In this document: piece by piece, positions 47,582 through 56,947 of the stretch
How the letters are laid out: the number at the start of each line of letters is the position of its first letter
Numbering within the stretch: position 1 is the stretch's first letter
Source of the DNA: Bradyrhizobium sp. Tv2a-2
GTDB lineage: Bacteria; Pseudomonadota; Alphaproteobacteria; Rhizobiales; Xanthobacteraceae
Direction: 5' to 3'
Assembly (NCBI RefSeq): GCF_000472425.1
Contig: NZ_AXAI01000004.1
Coordinates: forward strand, 421,640 to 485,639
DNA length: 64,000 nt
The notes under the pieces: generated by a model
What the model saw: the letters and a program-made list of their open reading frames with translations, nothing else
Databases searched by the model: none
What the model was told of the DNA's origin: nothing
Position numbers and translations under genes: made by a program

Positions 47582-47976
47582 AGTCGTCCTCACTGTGTTT
47601 GACACACCGTGCTCGAACACGAGTTGCAGTCTTTGGAACTCGTCCTCGAACACAACCTTAGGTTTTCAACGTCGCATTACCGCATGGTATCGACCGTACT
47701 ACAGGCGTCGCGATGAATGGTCTTTCTTCGTTACGGGAGCAATTTACGCACTCGACCGAGGACACATCATCGCGACTTCAAACTGAGGGCGAGTGAGATT
47801 GGGCCGCCAACACGAACTGAGCGAAAAAGAGCCGGTGAACGCAACCACGCTTTCGCTCAGTTACACAACCACTACACGGCCGATCACCCGCGTTACTGCG
47901 GTAGCACCAAATTCCTAGATTTGCCGGGGTTAACATCTAAACTAAAAGTTGCGAATAAGGCCGGGGAACTCAAGTT
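47582..47976. other. Divergent intergenic region RTX gene / type I exporter
   Basis: 395 bp, less GC-rich than its neighbours, with no supported gene. A 9 bp direct repeat CTCGAACAC occurs at 47612 and 47645, 33 bp apart, near the RTX start, a possible regulator-binding site. A TTAACATCTAAACTAAAAG AT-rich stretch lies 20-50 nt before the exporter ATG. Confidence 0.5.
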
Positions 47977-49770
47977 ATGAAGTCGATGCCGAGGCTCGCA
48001 ACGCTTGACCAGCGCGAGCCGACCGAAACCGTCCTCAGCCGTAGCGTCGGCTGTTGCAAGAAACAGTTGCTGCTGGTTGGCTTATTCAGTGGCATGGTGA
48101 ATCTGCTGCAGCTCACCGTTTCCATATACATGATGCAGATTTTCGACCGCGTGCTGGCGACGCGCAACGTCAACACTCTGTTGTATCTCTCGCTGATCGC
48201 AGGCACCGCCATCCTGCTGCTGGCCATTCTGGAATTTTCGCGCAACCAGATCATGCAGCGACTGGCGACCTGGGTGGAATTGAAGGTCGCCCCGGAGGGA
48301 TTCGCAAGGGCGATCGAGAATGTCCTGTGCGGCCACTCCTATCGTATGGAGGCGTTGCGGGACCTCGCCACCTGCCGCGGCTATGTCGGATCGACCGCAG
48401 CGCTCGCGTTGTACGATGTGCCCTGGGTGCCGGTGTTTCTTGGCGTCATTTTCATTCTGCATCCGATGCTGGGTTTCGTCGCGACGGGCGGCGCGATCGC
48501 TCTTTTCGTTCTGACCCTGCTTAATGAGCTGATGACATCGCGACTGACGAAGGAAGCGAACACTGCCGCGATCAACTCGCAGCGGCGCGCCGACAGCATC
48601 GCGCGCAATGCCGAGGTGATTGACAGCATGGGCATGATGCCGGCGGTCATGGGACGCTGGCAGGAGTCCGTGGCGGAAATGCTGATGCCGCAGCGATGCG
48701 CCGCGCAAAGAGGATCAGTGCTGTCGGCCATAGCCAAATTCTCGCGACTGGGCGTGCAGATCGCGGTGCTCGGCGTCGGATGCTATCTGGTGCTGCAGCA
48801 TGAGCTGACGTCGGGGGCCTCGATGGCGGGCTCTGTCATCATGGGCCGGGCGCTCGCGCCGGTCGAAATGCTGATCGGTGGCTGGAAGCACTTCGTTCAG
48901 GTGAGGCAGGCCTTCTTCCGGCTGCAGACATTCCTGCGCCAGCCGCGCCTCCGCCCGCCCGGATTTCCGCTGCCCGAACCGGTCGGGCGCCTCTCGGTGG
49001 AGCGAGTCACGTACCTCCTCCCCAACACCAATTCAGCGATCGTGAAAGGCGTCCAGTTCACCCTCAACCCCGGCGACAGCCTTGCGGTGATTGGGCCGTC
49101 GGCCGCCGGCAAGAGCACGCTGATCAAGATGCTGATCGGAACGCTGGCTCCCAGCGCCGGTACCGTCCGCCTCGACGGCGCTTGCGTGCATAGCTGGATG
49201 CGGGAGGATTTTGGACGATATGTCGGCTACCTGCCGCAGGGCGTCGAACTGTTTGACGGCACAGTGTTCCGCAACATCGCGCGGATGGGGGAAGCGCGTC
49301 CAGAGCAGGTCTTCGAGGCAGCGCGGCTTGCGGGATGCCACGAGATGATACTGCGGTTGCCGCAGGGCTACGAAACCGAGATCGGCGAGAGCGGCCAGTT
49401 CCTGTCCGGTGGTCAGCGGCAATTGATCGGCCTGGCGCGCGCTTTGTTCGGCAATCCGAGGTTCATCGTCCTGGACGAGCCCAACAGCAATCTCGATGGC
49501 GATTCCGAGAAAAATCTGATCAGCGCACTGGAGAAGCTGAAGGCGCTTGAGACCACCGTCGTCCTTGTCTCCCATCGTCCAGCATTGGTGCAGCACGTCG
49601 ATCTGGTGCTGATGATGCGGGATGGTGCGGTCGAGATGTTCGGACGACGCAGCGAAGTTCTGAACCGCGTTATAGCGCGGCCCGCCCCCGACAATCGCCC
49701 GAGCACCGAGGTCAGCGTCGCCAAGGTTGCCGCACCGATTCGACGCGAACAGAGCCGCGCCGCATCATGA
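47977..49770 (+). CDS. Type I secretion system ABC permease/ATPase (PrtD/HlyB type)
   Basis: 597 residues. N-terminal membrane part with about six helices (LLLVGLFSGMVNLLQLTVSIYMM and others), without a C39 peptidase domain, so PrtD-like and not a bacteriocin exporter. ATPase with Walker A GPSAAGKSTLIKML, Q-loop GYLPQGVELFDGT, signature LSGGQRQLIGLARAL and Walker B RFIVLDEPNSNLDGD. It would drive export of the divergent RTX protein straight to the outside. Overlaps the HlyD gene by 4 nt. Confidence 0.94.
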   Translation: MKSMPRLATLDQREPTETVLSRSVGCCKKQLLLVGLFSGMVNLLQLTVSIYMMQIFDRVLATRNVNTLLYLSLIAGTAILLLAILEFSRNQIMQRLATWVELKVAPEGFARAIENVLCGHSYRMEALRDLATCRGYVGSTAALALYDVPWVPVFLGVIFILHPMLGFVATGGAIALFVLTLLNELMTSRLTKEANTAAINSQRRADSIARNAEVIDSMGMMPAVMGRWQESVAEMLMPQRCAAQRGSVLSAIAKFSRLGVQIAVLGVGCYLVLQHELTSGASMAGSVIMGRALAPVEMLIGGWKHFVQVRQAFFRLQTFLRQPRLRPPGFPLPEPVGRLSVERVTYLLPNTNSAIVKGVQFTLNPGDSLAVIGPSAAGKSTLIKMLIGTLAPSAGTVRLDGACVHSWMREDFGRYVGYLPQGVELFDGTVFRNIARMGEARPEQVFEAARLAGCHEMILRLPQGYETEIGESGQFLSGGQRQLIGLARALFGNPRFIVLDEPNSNLDGDSEKNLISALEKLKALETTVVLVSHRPALVQHVDLVLMMRDGAVEMFGRRSEVLNRVIARPAPDNRPSTEVSVAKVAAPIRREQSRAAS

Positions 49771-51152
49771 CCCAGGTCCCTGCGCTCCCGCACAATATCG
49801 CTGTCTCGCAGCTCGAGCAGCCGGCTCCGTTGTTGGCATGGATGGATGCGCCGCATCCGCCGACGCACAGTGTCGTGCTGCTCGGCCTCATCTCCATGGC
49901 GATCTTTTTTGGTGGCTTCGCGGCCTGGTCATTGTTCGCTCCGCTCGCCGAAGCCGCGATAGCAGACGGCGCGATCGGCGTCGAGGGTGAACACCGAATC
50001 ATCGCCAACCAGGAGGGTGGATCGGTCCAGGAATTGCTGGTGCACGCTGGCGATCGCGTTCGAGCCGGCCAGGTGCTGATCCGAATGAATGACGCGCAGG
50101 CAAGTGCCGCGGCGGAGACGGCGAAGGCACAGCGATGGACGTTGCTTGCGCAACTGGCTCGCCTCGATTCAGAAACCGCAGGCGACGCCAAGATACAGTT
50201 CCAACCGGAGCTGCTGGCCGCCGCCGGCGGTCGGGGTCTCGACGCCGCGCGAGCAGCCGATGCGATGAGCGTGCAACGCGCGCTTTTCGAGGCGCGTACG
50301 GTCGGCCTGAACAGTCAGATCTCCGTGCTGCGGGATCGCATCGACCAGCAGCTTGCCGTCATCAGCTCCGCCGAACAACAGCAGCGGGCGACCGGGCAGC
50401 AACTCGAGCTGATACAGCGCGAGGTCGAGGTGAAGCAGACATTGCTCTCAAAGGGATTGGCGAGGCTGAGTGAAGTACTGCAACTTCAACGCAGCGAGGC
50501 TGCGTTGAACGGCACGTTGGGTGATCTTGCCGGACAGATCCAACGCGCGCGCGCTACCATTGCGGAGAGCCGTTCGTCCATGAAACAGACTCGGGATCAA
50601 CGGCTGCAGGACGTATCGGACGACAGGCGGGATGCTCGTTCCAAGCTGAACGACGCCGAGGACAGTTTGCGGGCAGCACAGGATGTGGCCGTACGGCGGG
50701 ACATTGTAGCGCCCGAAGACGGCACCATTCTCAACTTGCACGTCTTCAATGTCGGCGCGGTCGTCAAGCCTGGGGACACCGTGATGGAACTCGTTCCATC
50801 GCGCGACCGGCTCGTTGCCGAGGTCAATCTCTCGCCCGATGACATCGACGTGGTATATCCAGGCCTCGATGCGCAGATCCGTCTTCCAGCTTTCAAGCAA
50901 CGCCTGGTGCCGTCTGTGGGCGGACGTGTCATCTTCGTTGCGTCGGACGTCACCATCGACGATAAGACCAAGACCGATTACTACAAGGTGCAGATTTTGC
51001 TGGACCAAGATCAGCTCGATCATCTGCCCAACGTCCATCTCACGCCCGGAATGCCGGTGGAAGCGATGGTGCAACTCGGAGAACGCAGCTTCTTCCGCTA
51101 CATCACCCAGCCGATCCGCGATAGTTTTCATCGGGCCTTTCACGAGCAGTGA
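49767..51152 (+). CDS. Type I secretion periplasmic adaptor (HlyD family)
   Basis: 461 residues. One N-terminal membrane helix (VVLLGLISMAIFFGGFAAWSLFAPL), lipoyl-like half (GVEGEHRIIANQEGGSVQEL), a long coiled-coil hairpin (about 110-330) and the C-terminal beta-barrel region with DIVAPEDGTILNLHVFNVGAVVKPGD. ATGA overlap with the ABC gene ensures coupled translation. The outer-membrane channel (TolC-type) is not encoded here. Convergent with the liv operon, only 19 nt away. Confidence 0.94.
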   Translation: MTQVPALPHNIAVSQLEQPAPLLAWMDAPHPPTHSVVLLGLISMAIFFGGFAAWSLFAPLAEAAIADGAIGVEGEHRIIANQEGGSVQELLVHAGDRVRAGQVLIRMNDAQASAAAETAKAQRWTLLAQLARLDSETAGDAKIQFQPELLAAAGGRGLDAARAADAMSVQRALFEARTVGLNSQISVLRDRIDQQLAVISSAEQQQRATGQQLELIQREVEVKQTLLSKGLARLSEVLQLQRSEAALNGTLGDLAGQIQRARATIAESRSSMKQTRDQRLQDVSDDRRDARSKLNDAEDSLRAAQDVAVRRDIVAPEDGTILNLHVFNVGAVVKPGDTVMELVPSRDRLVAEVNLSPDDIDVVYPGLDAQIRLPAFKQRLVPSVGGRVIFVASDVTIDDKTKTDYYKVQILLDQDQLDHLPNVHLTPGMPVEAMVQLGERSFFRYITQPIRDSFHRAFHEQ

Positions 51153-51171
51153 AGGCCGCTTCGCGCAGCCT

Positions 51172-52263
51172 TTACGTGTCGGCCCTGATCCTCCCTTTGG
51201 GGGCGACAACCAACCGGCGCCGGGTTGGGAACAATATCAAGCCGTGGCGCTCGGAGACGAGACCCCAGAGGCCCCTTGGCGCAAACAGCATGACGAGGAC
51301 GCCGAGCGCGCCGAGCAGGATAAGGTAGGACGCGCCGAAGTCGGCGAGATAGCGCTGCAACAGGTAGAAGATTATAGCGCCGATTACTGGACCTTCCATC
51401 GTGCCAATGCCGCCAATCACCACGATGAATAGGACATAAGCGGTCCAATCGAGTACCGAGAAGGCCGCATCCGGAGAGATGCGGGCCTTCTGAAGATAGA
51501 TGAGCGCGCCAATCATGCCGGTCACCGCGGCGGTCCCGATATAGATGGCGAACTTGGTCCGATAGATGTCGACCCCGAGACTGGAAGCTGCCGCCTCGTG
51601 ATCGCGGATCGCGCCCAGCGCTAGGCCGCGGCGTGAGCGGAGGGTGAAATATACAAAGGCAAGCGTGCCTGACATCAACGCCAGAGCCATCCAGTAGGAA
51701 ACGATGTCGCGGGCCGCCGGCGTGCGTACGTCAAATAGCGTCTTCGCCCATTCGATGCCGGGCACGGATGAGGTGATCGCCGGCGTCAGGGATGTCCCAG
51801 TGCCGCCGCCAAGCGGCTTGAACTGGGCAAAAACAAGTCGGTAAACTTCGGCGACGACCCAGGTACCGATCGCAAAATAAGCGCCGCGCAGGCGGAAGAC
51901 GATCAAAGCGGTGGGCAACGCGAGGAGTGCAGATACAATACCGGCGAGCGGAATGGCAAGCAGTGGATTGATGCCGCCAAGCAGCGTGAGGGCGAACAGC
52001 AGATAGCCGCCGAGCCCGACAAAGGTCTGCTGCCCGACGGAGATGAGACCGGCATAACCGGCCAGTAGGTTCCAGCACTGCGCCAATGCCAGCATATAAA
52101 ACAGGAAGATCAGGTCCTGAATCAGATTGCGGCCGGCAAAGGCCGGGAGCACGACCAGCGAAAGGAGAATGGCGCAGACGCCACCGGCAGAGACGCGCGA
52201 AGCGCTGCTGGCCATAGTAACGCTGAAGTCCTGCGTCGATTTTGCTGCTGCGGCATCATTCAT
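51172..52263 (-). CDS. livM: Branched-chain amino acid-type ABC permease LivM
   Basis: 363 residues from the ATG at 52263; the in-frame ATG at 52284 would overlap livH. Inner-membrane permease with eight or more helices, e.g. NLLAGYAGLISVGQQTFVGLGGY and the EAA-like GAIRDHEAAASSLGVD. Last gene of the five-gene importer operon. Because the operon adjoins an IclR/oxygenase cluster and shares its operator, its cargo is probably the aromatic substrate of that pathway and not leucine. Confidence 0.93.
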   Translation of the reverse strand: MNDAAAAKSTQDFSVTMASSASRVSAGGVCAILLSLVVLPAFAGRNLIQDLIFLFYMLALAQCWNLLAGYAGLISVGQQTFVGLGGYLLFALTLLGGINPLLAIPLAGIVSALLALPTALIVFRLRGAYFAIGTWVVAEVYRLVFAQFKPLGGGTGTSLTPAITSSVPGIEWAKTLFDVRTPAARDIVSYWMALALMSGTLAFVYFTLRSRRGLALGAIRDHEAAASSLGVDIYRTKFAIYIGTAAVTGMIGALIYLQKARISPDAAFSVLDWTAYVLFIVVIGGIGTMEGPVIGAIIFYLLQRYLADFGASYLILLGALGVLVMLFAPRGLWGLVSERHGLILFPTRRRLVVAPKGRIRADT

Positions 52264-52270
52264 TGTCGGC

Positions 52271-53140
52271 TCAATCCTGCGCACGCGGGAACAGGCCGCG
52301 CGGTCGTATCACCAGCACCGCGAGGAAGGCGAGATGGCCGGCCAGGATCTGCCATTCGGGGTCGATTCGCGCTCCAATCGTCTGAGCCAGGCCCAGCACG
52401 ATACCGCCAGCAAGCGTACCCCAGAAGCTGCCGAGACCGCCGATGATCACGGCCTCGAAAGCATAGAGCAGCCGCGCCGGGCCGATTGTCGGATCGAAAT
52501 TGGCCCGCAACCCGAGATAGAGTGCAGCGATCGTGATCACGACAAACGCCACGCCCATCGCAGTCGCAAAGACCCGCCGATGATCGATCCCCATGAGTTG
52601 CGCGATCTCGAGATCATCCGAGGTCGCGCGAAAGGCGCGGCCGATCGGAGTACGGTAGAAGATGAAATTGAGGATGACGACCACGGCAACGGCGGAGAGC
52701 AACGTCAAAAGCGGCACGACACCCACTGCAATCCCGCCGCCGAGCGGGATCGAGGCCGTCTCGATCGCGCCCGAGCGCAGGCGCTGGCTGTCGGCCGAGA
52801 AAATCTGCAGCAGGCCGTTCTGGATGATGATCGAAAGACCGAAGGTAACGAGCAGCGGCGGCAGCAGGTCGCGTCCCAGCGTCCGGTTCAACAGCACGTG
52901 CTGAAGTCCAAAGCCGATCACGAACAGGATCGGAAGCGCGAACAGCACCGCGACAAACGGATCAAGGCCCAGCTTTTGCGCGATCACGAGTATGGCGAAG
53001 GCGGCAAGCACGATGAGATCGCCATGCGCGAGGTTCACGAGCCGCATCACGCCAAACATCAGCGACAGCCCGGCGGCGAACAGCGCGTAGAGACCACCGA
53101 GCAGCACGCCTTGGATCAACGCATCAAGCCAGCCGGTCAT
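52271..53140 (-). CDS. livH: Branched-chain amino acid-type ABC permease LivH
   Basis: 289 residues. Signature GLYALFAAGLSLMFGVMRLVNLAHGD near the N-terminus and AFEAVIIGGLGSFWGTLAGGIVLGLAQT near the end. Pairs with LivM. Stop and start of neighbours are 1-8 nt away, so one transcript. Confidence 0.94.
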   Translation of the reverse strand: MTGWLDALIQGVLLGGLYALFAAGLSLMFGVMRLVNLAHGDLIVLAAFAILVIAQKLGLDPFVAVLFALPILFVIGFGLQHVLLNRTLGRDLLPPLLVTFGLSIIIQNGLLQIFSADSQRLRSGAIETASIPLGGGIAVGVVPLLTLLSAVAVVVILNFIFYRTPIGRAFRATSDDLEIAQLMGIDHRRVFATAMGVAFVVITIAALYLGLRANFDPTIGPARLLYAFEAVIIGGLGSFWGTLAGGIVLGLAQTIGARIDPEWQILAGHLAFLAVLVIRPRGLFPRAQD

Positions 53141-53141
53141 G

Positions 53142-53843
53142 TCAGGACCCGAAATAGGCGCGGTGAATCTGCTCGCGCGTGAGGTCGCGCGGTCGGCCGG
53201 TGAGCGACAGGCGGCCCTCCTGAAAGCAATAGACGCGGTCGGCGACCTTCAGTGCCTGGACGATGTCCTGCTCGACCAGCACAACGCTCGTCCCCTCCGC
53301 CTTGACCTGCGGCAGTGCCGCGTAGATGTCGGCGATCACGATCGGCGCCAAACCAAGACTGATTTCGTCACAAAGCAGAATGCGCGGGTTGGACATCAGC
53401 GCTCGTCCGATCGCGGCCATCTGCTGCTGACCACCCGACAGCGTCGGCGTGGCCGCCGAGCGCCGTTCCTTCAAGATTGGGAACAACGCCTGCACTCGCT
53501 CGAGCGTCCAGGGTCCTGCAGTCTTGCGGCCGTAGCCGCCAATCAGGAGATTTTCCTCCACGGTCAGCGAGGGGAAAAGACGCCGCCCTTCGGGTACGAG
53601 CGCGATACCGAGCTTGACGATTTCGGCTGCACTTCGCGCGCCGATCGGCTGGCCATCAAAGACGACGCTGTCGGTCGCTCCTCGGATAAGCCCGGCGATC
53701 GCCTTCAGGAAGGTCGACTTCCCTGCTCCATTGGCGCCGATGATGGCGATGGTCTCGCCACGCTCCAGCGTGGTGTCGATGCCATAGAGCGCCTGGAAGT
53801 CGCCGTAGCAGGCCACAAGGTTGTGCGTCTCAAGCAGCGGCAT
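53142..53843 (-). CDS. livF: ABC transporter ATPase LivF
   Basis: 233 residues. Walker A GANGAGKSTFLKAI, signature LSGGQQQMAAIGRAL, Walker B RILLCDEISLGL, and VEQDIVQAL switch His-equivalent Gln region. One of two ATPases of the importer. Adjacent to livH (1 nt) and livG (3 nt). Confidence 0.95.
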   Translation of the reverse strand: MPLLETHNLVACYGDFQALYGIDTTLERGETIAIIGANGAGKSTFLKAIAGLIRGATDSVVFDGQPIGARSAAEIVKLGIALVPEGRRLFPSLTVEENLLIGGYGRKTAGPWTLERVQALFPILKERRSAATPTLSGGQQQMAAIGRALMSNPRILLCDEISLGLAPIVIADIYAALPQVKAEGTSVVLVEQDIVQALKVADRVYCFQEGRLSLTGRPRDLTREQIHRAYFGS

Positions 53844-53846
53844 GCA

Positions 53847-54563
53847 TTACGCCTCTATGCCGATATAGATCTGATGCACGTCTGGCCGTTGCATGACCTC
53901 CTTCGGCAGGCCTTCCGCAATCTTGCGCCCAAAATTGAGCACGACGAGGCGATCGATCACGGCGAACAGGGCATTCACGATGTGCTCGATCCAGAGGATG
54001 GCAATGCCGGATTTGCGGATATCGCCGATCGTCGCGACGAGCTCGGCGCATTCCCCTTCGGTCAAGCCGCCTGCAATCTCGTCGAGCAGCAGAAGCTTCG
54101 GCGCTGTCGCCAGTGCACGCGCCATTTCCAGCCGCTTGCGCTCGAGCAGGGTCAATGAACCCGCGAGCGCATTGGCACGCCTGAGCAGGCCAAGTCGCTC
54201 GAGGATCTCACCACAGGATTGCGTGGCCTCACGCTCCGTCCTGCGCCGGCCATAGACCGCGCCGACCAGAAGGTTTTCGAACACGGTGAGCTTTTCGAAC
54301 GGCTGGGGAATTTGGTGGGTGCGCGCCATTCCGGCACGGCAGCGGCCTTGTGGCGGCACGCCGGCGAGGTCATGACCATCGAAGCGGATGCTGCCGGCGC
54401 TCGGGGAGAGCCCGCCGGCAATCAGGTTGAACATCGAGGTCTTGCCAGCGCCGTTTGGCCCGATGATGCCAACGGCCTCGCCGGTCGCGATCGAGAGGTC
54501 GAGATCATCGGCAACGACGATCGAACCGAAGCTCTTCTTCAGGCCTTCGACTTCCAGCAGCAT
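53847..54563 (-). CDS. livG: ABC transporter ATPase LivG
   Basis: 238 residues. Walker A GPNGAGKTSMFNLIAG, RTHQIPQPFEKLTVFENLLVGA (LivG-specific), a signature region with LTLLERKRLEMARALA in place of LSGGQ, and Walker B LLLLDEIAGGLTEGE. Works with LivF. First membrane/ATPase gene after the binding-protein gene. Confidence 0.95.
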   Translation of the reverse strand: MLLEVEGLKKSFGSIVVADDLDLSIATGEAVGIIGPNGAGKTSMFNLIAGGLSPSAGSIRFDGHDLAGVPPQGRCRAGMARTHQIPQPFEKLTVFENLLVGAVYGRRRTEREATQSCGEILERLGLLRRANALAGSLTLLERKRLEMARALATAPKLLLLDEIAGGLTEGECAELVATIGDIRKSGIAILWIEHIVNALFAVIDRLVVLNFGRKIAEGLPKEVMQRPDVHQIYIGIEA

Positions 54564-54582
54564 GATACGTCGACGCGCGCGA

Positions 54583-55911
54583 TCAGGTGATGGCCTCCAT
54601 CGTGCCTCCGACGGGAATCACCGGCGCCGTCTTGTTGTCGGTAATGACGATATCATATTTGCCGTCATTAAAACGCCATTGGCCGCCGACGAGTGGCGTC
54701 TTCGCGACGTTCTTGGCGGCAAAGGGCGGCAGGCTCGCACTGCCCCATTGCACCTTGCCAACGACGGTGTCGAGATCGGTTGCGGCGATCGTGGCGGCAA
54801 TTGCTTTCCCATCACGGTCCGGCGCACGCTTGAGCACGTCGACGGCAACTTCGAATAGCGCATGCGCAAAGCCAATCGGCTGCGTCCATTGCCTCTTGGT
54901 CGCGCTCTGATAGGCGCCGGCGAGATCCTTGGCGCTCATGCCGGTGAGCGACGACTTGAAGGGATGGTTCGGCGTCCACCAGACCTCCGAGGACAAATTG
55001 TGGCCATCCTTGCCAAGTGCTTCCACTGCGACCGGGAAGAGAATTGCCTTGCCGACGGACGCAACCTTCGGCTTGAAGCCCTGTTGCAGCGCCTGTTTCC
55101 AGAAGGTGGTGAAGTCCGGCGGCAACACCACGCCGGTGATAATCTCGCAATTGGCTGATTTGAACGCACCGATCTGGGCCGAGAAACTATCGGTGAGATT
55201 CTGATAGCGCCCCGGATCGGTGAGCTTGTAGCCGCCCTTCTCCAGCACGGGCGGGAAGCCGACGACCTTGTCGCCCCACGCGTTGCCGTCGCCATCGTTT
55301 GGAAACAGCCCACCAACCGATTTGTTGGTTGCAACCTGGCCCCACATGTTGGTGAAGACGGCAATGACGTCCTCCAGACCCCAGAAGAAGTGGTAGGTGT
55401 AGTTGAAGCCCTTCCACGCCGGCGGCCCGCCGCCGGGATTGGCCTGACGGCCGATGAACCAGGGCTGCCATGGCGCAACGGTAGAGATGCACGGGACCTC
55501 CTCGATCTCGCATTGGGTCGAGACGGGATTCGTCGTCTCCGGCGTCGATGCAACCAGCATCAGATCGATCTTGTCCTGGACGATCAGATCCTTTGCGACT
55601 TCGGCAGCGCGGTTCGGGTTGGACTGACTGTCCTTTACGATGACCTCGACCGGCACAGTCGCGTTACCGACTTTTACCCCGGTCTTGGTCGCTTCCCTAA
55701 AATTGGCGAGGATGAAATTGTCGGCCTCCGCGAAGGCTGCAAGTGGCCCGGTGAGTGGCGAGACATAGCCAAGCTTGATGGCGCGCGTCTGCGCGATCGC
55801 CGGAGATTTCAAGCCAAGTGAGAGCGCGGCGCCGGTTGCTGCGGAGTATTTCAGCAGCGCGCGCCGGTCGATTGAACCGCGATGAGTCAAACTGGTTTTG
55901 CGGCAGGTCAT
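54583..55911 (-). CDS. ABC transporter substrate-binding protein (LivK/periplasmic type I), Tat signal
   Basis: 442 residues. The signal has a twin-arginine motif DRRALLKYSAATGAAL and cleaves near AIAQT, so Tat export is likely. The mature part has the periplasmic-binding type I layout: KLGYVSPLTGPLAAFAEADNF, VEVIVKDSQSNPNRAAEVAK, DLMLVASTPETTNPVSTQCE. First gene of the importer operon; a composite operator lies 64 nt upstream. Pocket residues that would reveal the ligand cannot be read by eye. Confidence 0.93.
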   Translation of the reverse strand: MTCRKTSLTHRGSIDRRALLKYSAATGAALSLGLKSPAIAQTRAIKLGYVSPLTGPLAAFAEADNFILANFREATKTGVKVGNATVPVEVIVKDSQSNPNRAAEVAKDLIVQDKIDLMLVASTPETTNPVSTQCEIEEVPCISTVAPWQPWFIGRQANPGGGPPAWKGFNYTYHFFWGLEDVIAVFTNMWGQVATNKSVGGLFPNDGDGNAWGDKVVGFPPVLEKGGYKLTDPGRYQNLTDSFSAQIGAFKSANCEIITGVVLPPDFTTFWKQALQQGFKPKVASVGKAILFPVAVEALGKDGHNLSSEVWWTPNHPFKSSLTGMSAKDLAGAYQSATKRQWTQPIGFAHALFEVAVDVLKRAPDRDGKAIAATIAATDLDTVVGKVQWGSASLPPFAAKNVAKTPLVGGQWRFNDGKYDIVITDNKTAPVIPVGGTMEAIT

Positions 55912-55975
55912 CTGCGCGTCCTCCCCTCCGGATGCGCCGGATTCTCATCGTGGATCGCTTGACACACGGGCCGGC

Positions 55976-56009
55976 GTTCGATATTCGAACAATAGTTCGT
56001 ATGTCGGCC
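55976..56009. promoter_or_regulatory. Composite IclR-type operator, divergent importer/iclR promoter
   Basis: GTTCGA-TAT-TCGAAC (55976-55990), a perfect palindrome, then 4 nt, then GTTCGTAT and a second, weaker copy GTTCGT-ATG-TCGGCC (55995-56009), 19 bp further. The strong half is nearest the importer operon. It is 41 nt before the IclR start at 56050. An inverted version occurs at 56898-56931. Confidence 0.72.
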
Positions 56010-56049
56010 AGTGTCCGCCAGAGGCCAGATGGAGTCAACAGGCCGCGTC

Positions 56050-56838
56050 ATGACGCAAACTTCGCAGCAGCATCGAGGTGAACCCGACGACAAGGAGTTC
56101 ATGACGACGCTCGCCAAGGGCCTCGCGGTGCTGGGCGCGTTCGGCAAACAGCGGCCGACCATGACCTTATCGGAGGCTGCACAGGTCGCCGACCTCTCAC
56201 GCGCCACCGCGCGCCGTGTGCTCCGCACCTTGACCCAACTCGGCTATGTCGAGCAGGAGGGCCGCACGTTTTCGCTGTCGCCACAGATTCTCGAACTTGG
56301 CTTTGCCTATCTGTCGACGCAGAGCTGGATCGACCGCGCGCTGCCCCTGATGCGCGAATTGAGCGAGCGGCTGGGCGAGAGTTGCTCGGCCGCGATCCTG
56401 CAGGGCAACGACATCGTATATGTCGCGCGCGTACCGGCGCGGCGGATCATGTCGGCTGCGCTCTCGGTCGGGAGCCGCCTGCCTGCTTTGCACACGGCAC
56501 TCGGGCGTGTCCTGTTCGGCTATCTCGACGAGGCCGAAATCTGGCGCCGGCTGCGATCGCAGCGCATCGACGCCTACACGCCGCAGACCATCACCGACCC
56601 GCAGGCGCTGTTCGATCGCATCCGCACCGATCGCGCCCAGAGATTTTCCATCATCGATGAAGAGCTCGAGCGTGGCCTGCGCGCACTCGCGGTGCCGGTA
56701 CTCGATCGCGGCGGCCAGGCAGTCGGCGCCATCAACCTTTCGACCCACTCGACCCGGACAACGCGCAACGAGATGCGCGAGCACTTCCTGCCCGAGCTCA
56801 ATCGGCTCGCGGAACAGATCTCCTCGACGACCGTCTGA
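56050..56838 (+). CDS. IclR-family regulator (PcaR/PobR-like)
   Basis: 262 residues from the ATG at 56050 (the frame is open from 56011). N-terminal winged [51 protein letters not shown]-terminal ligand domain with [34 protein letters not shown] and the [24 protein letters not shown] effector pocket. This subfamily regulates aromatic catabolism through hydroxybenzoate or ketoadipate-type inducers. Divergent from the importer and directly before the oxygenase gene. Confidence 0.93.
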   Translation: MTQTSQQHRGEPDDKEFMTTLAKGLAVLGAFGKQRPTMTLSEAAQVADLSRATARRVLRTLTQLGYVEQEGRTFSLSPQILELGFAYLSTQSWIDRALPLMRELSERLGESCSAAILQGNDIVYVARVPARRIMSAALSVGSRLPALHTALGRVLFGYLDEAEIWRRLRSQRIDAYTPQTITDPQALFDRIRTDRAQRFSIIDEELERGLRALAVPVLDRGGQAVGAINLSTHSTRTTRNEMREHFLPELNRLAEQISSTTV

Positions 56839-56897
56839 CCCCTGCCCTTGCCAAGTTGTGCCCTTGCCAAGCTGCAGGCGCGGCCTTATCGTCACAA

Positions 56898-56931
56898 GTT
56901 CGAAATACGGACATTGGTTCGATAATCGAAC
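56898..56931. promoter_or_regulatory. Composite IclR-type operator in front of the oxygenase gene
   Basis: Weak half GTTCGA-AAT-ACGGAC (56898-56912) and strong half GTTCGA-TAA-TCGAAC (56917-56931), again 19 bp apart. Read on the - strand it aligns base for base with 55976-56002 (GTTCGATNNTCGAAC, 4 nt, GTYCGTAT). The strong half is next to the regulated gene, ending 16 nt before the ATG. Confidence 0.72.
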
Positions 56932-56947
56932 AAATGGGAGTGTGAGC

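Noticed and set aside
51172..55911. Leucine/isoleucine/valine importer as the firm function of the Liv operon
   Set aside because: Family membership is clear, but the shared operator with an oxygenase cluster points to another substrate; kept as LivFGHM-type only.
56420..56947. N-terminal extension of the HpaB-type oxygenase into iclR
   Set aside because: The extension is a shadow of iclR, and the operator and ribosome site lie between it and the ATG at 56948.
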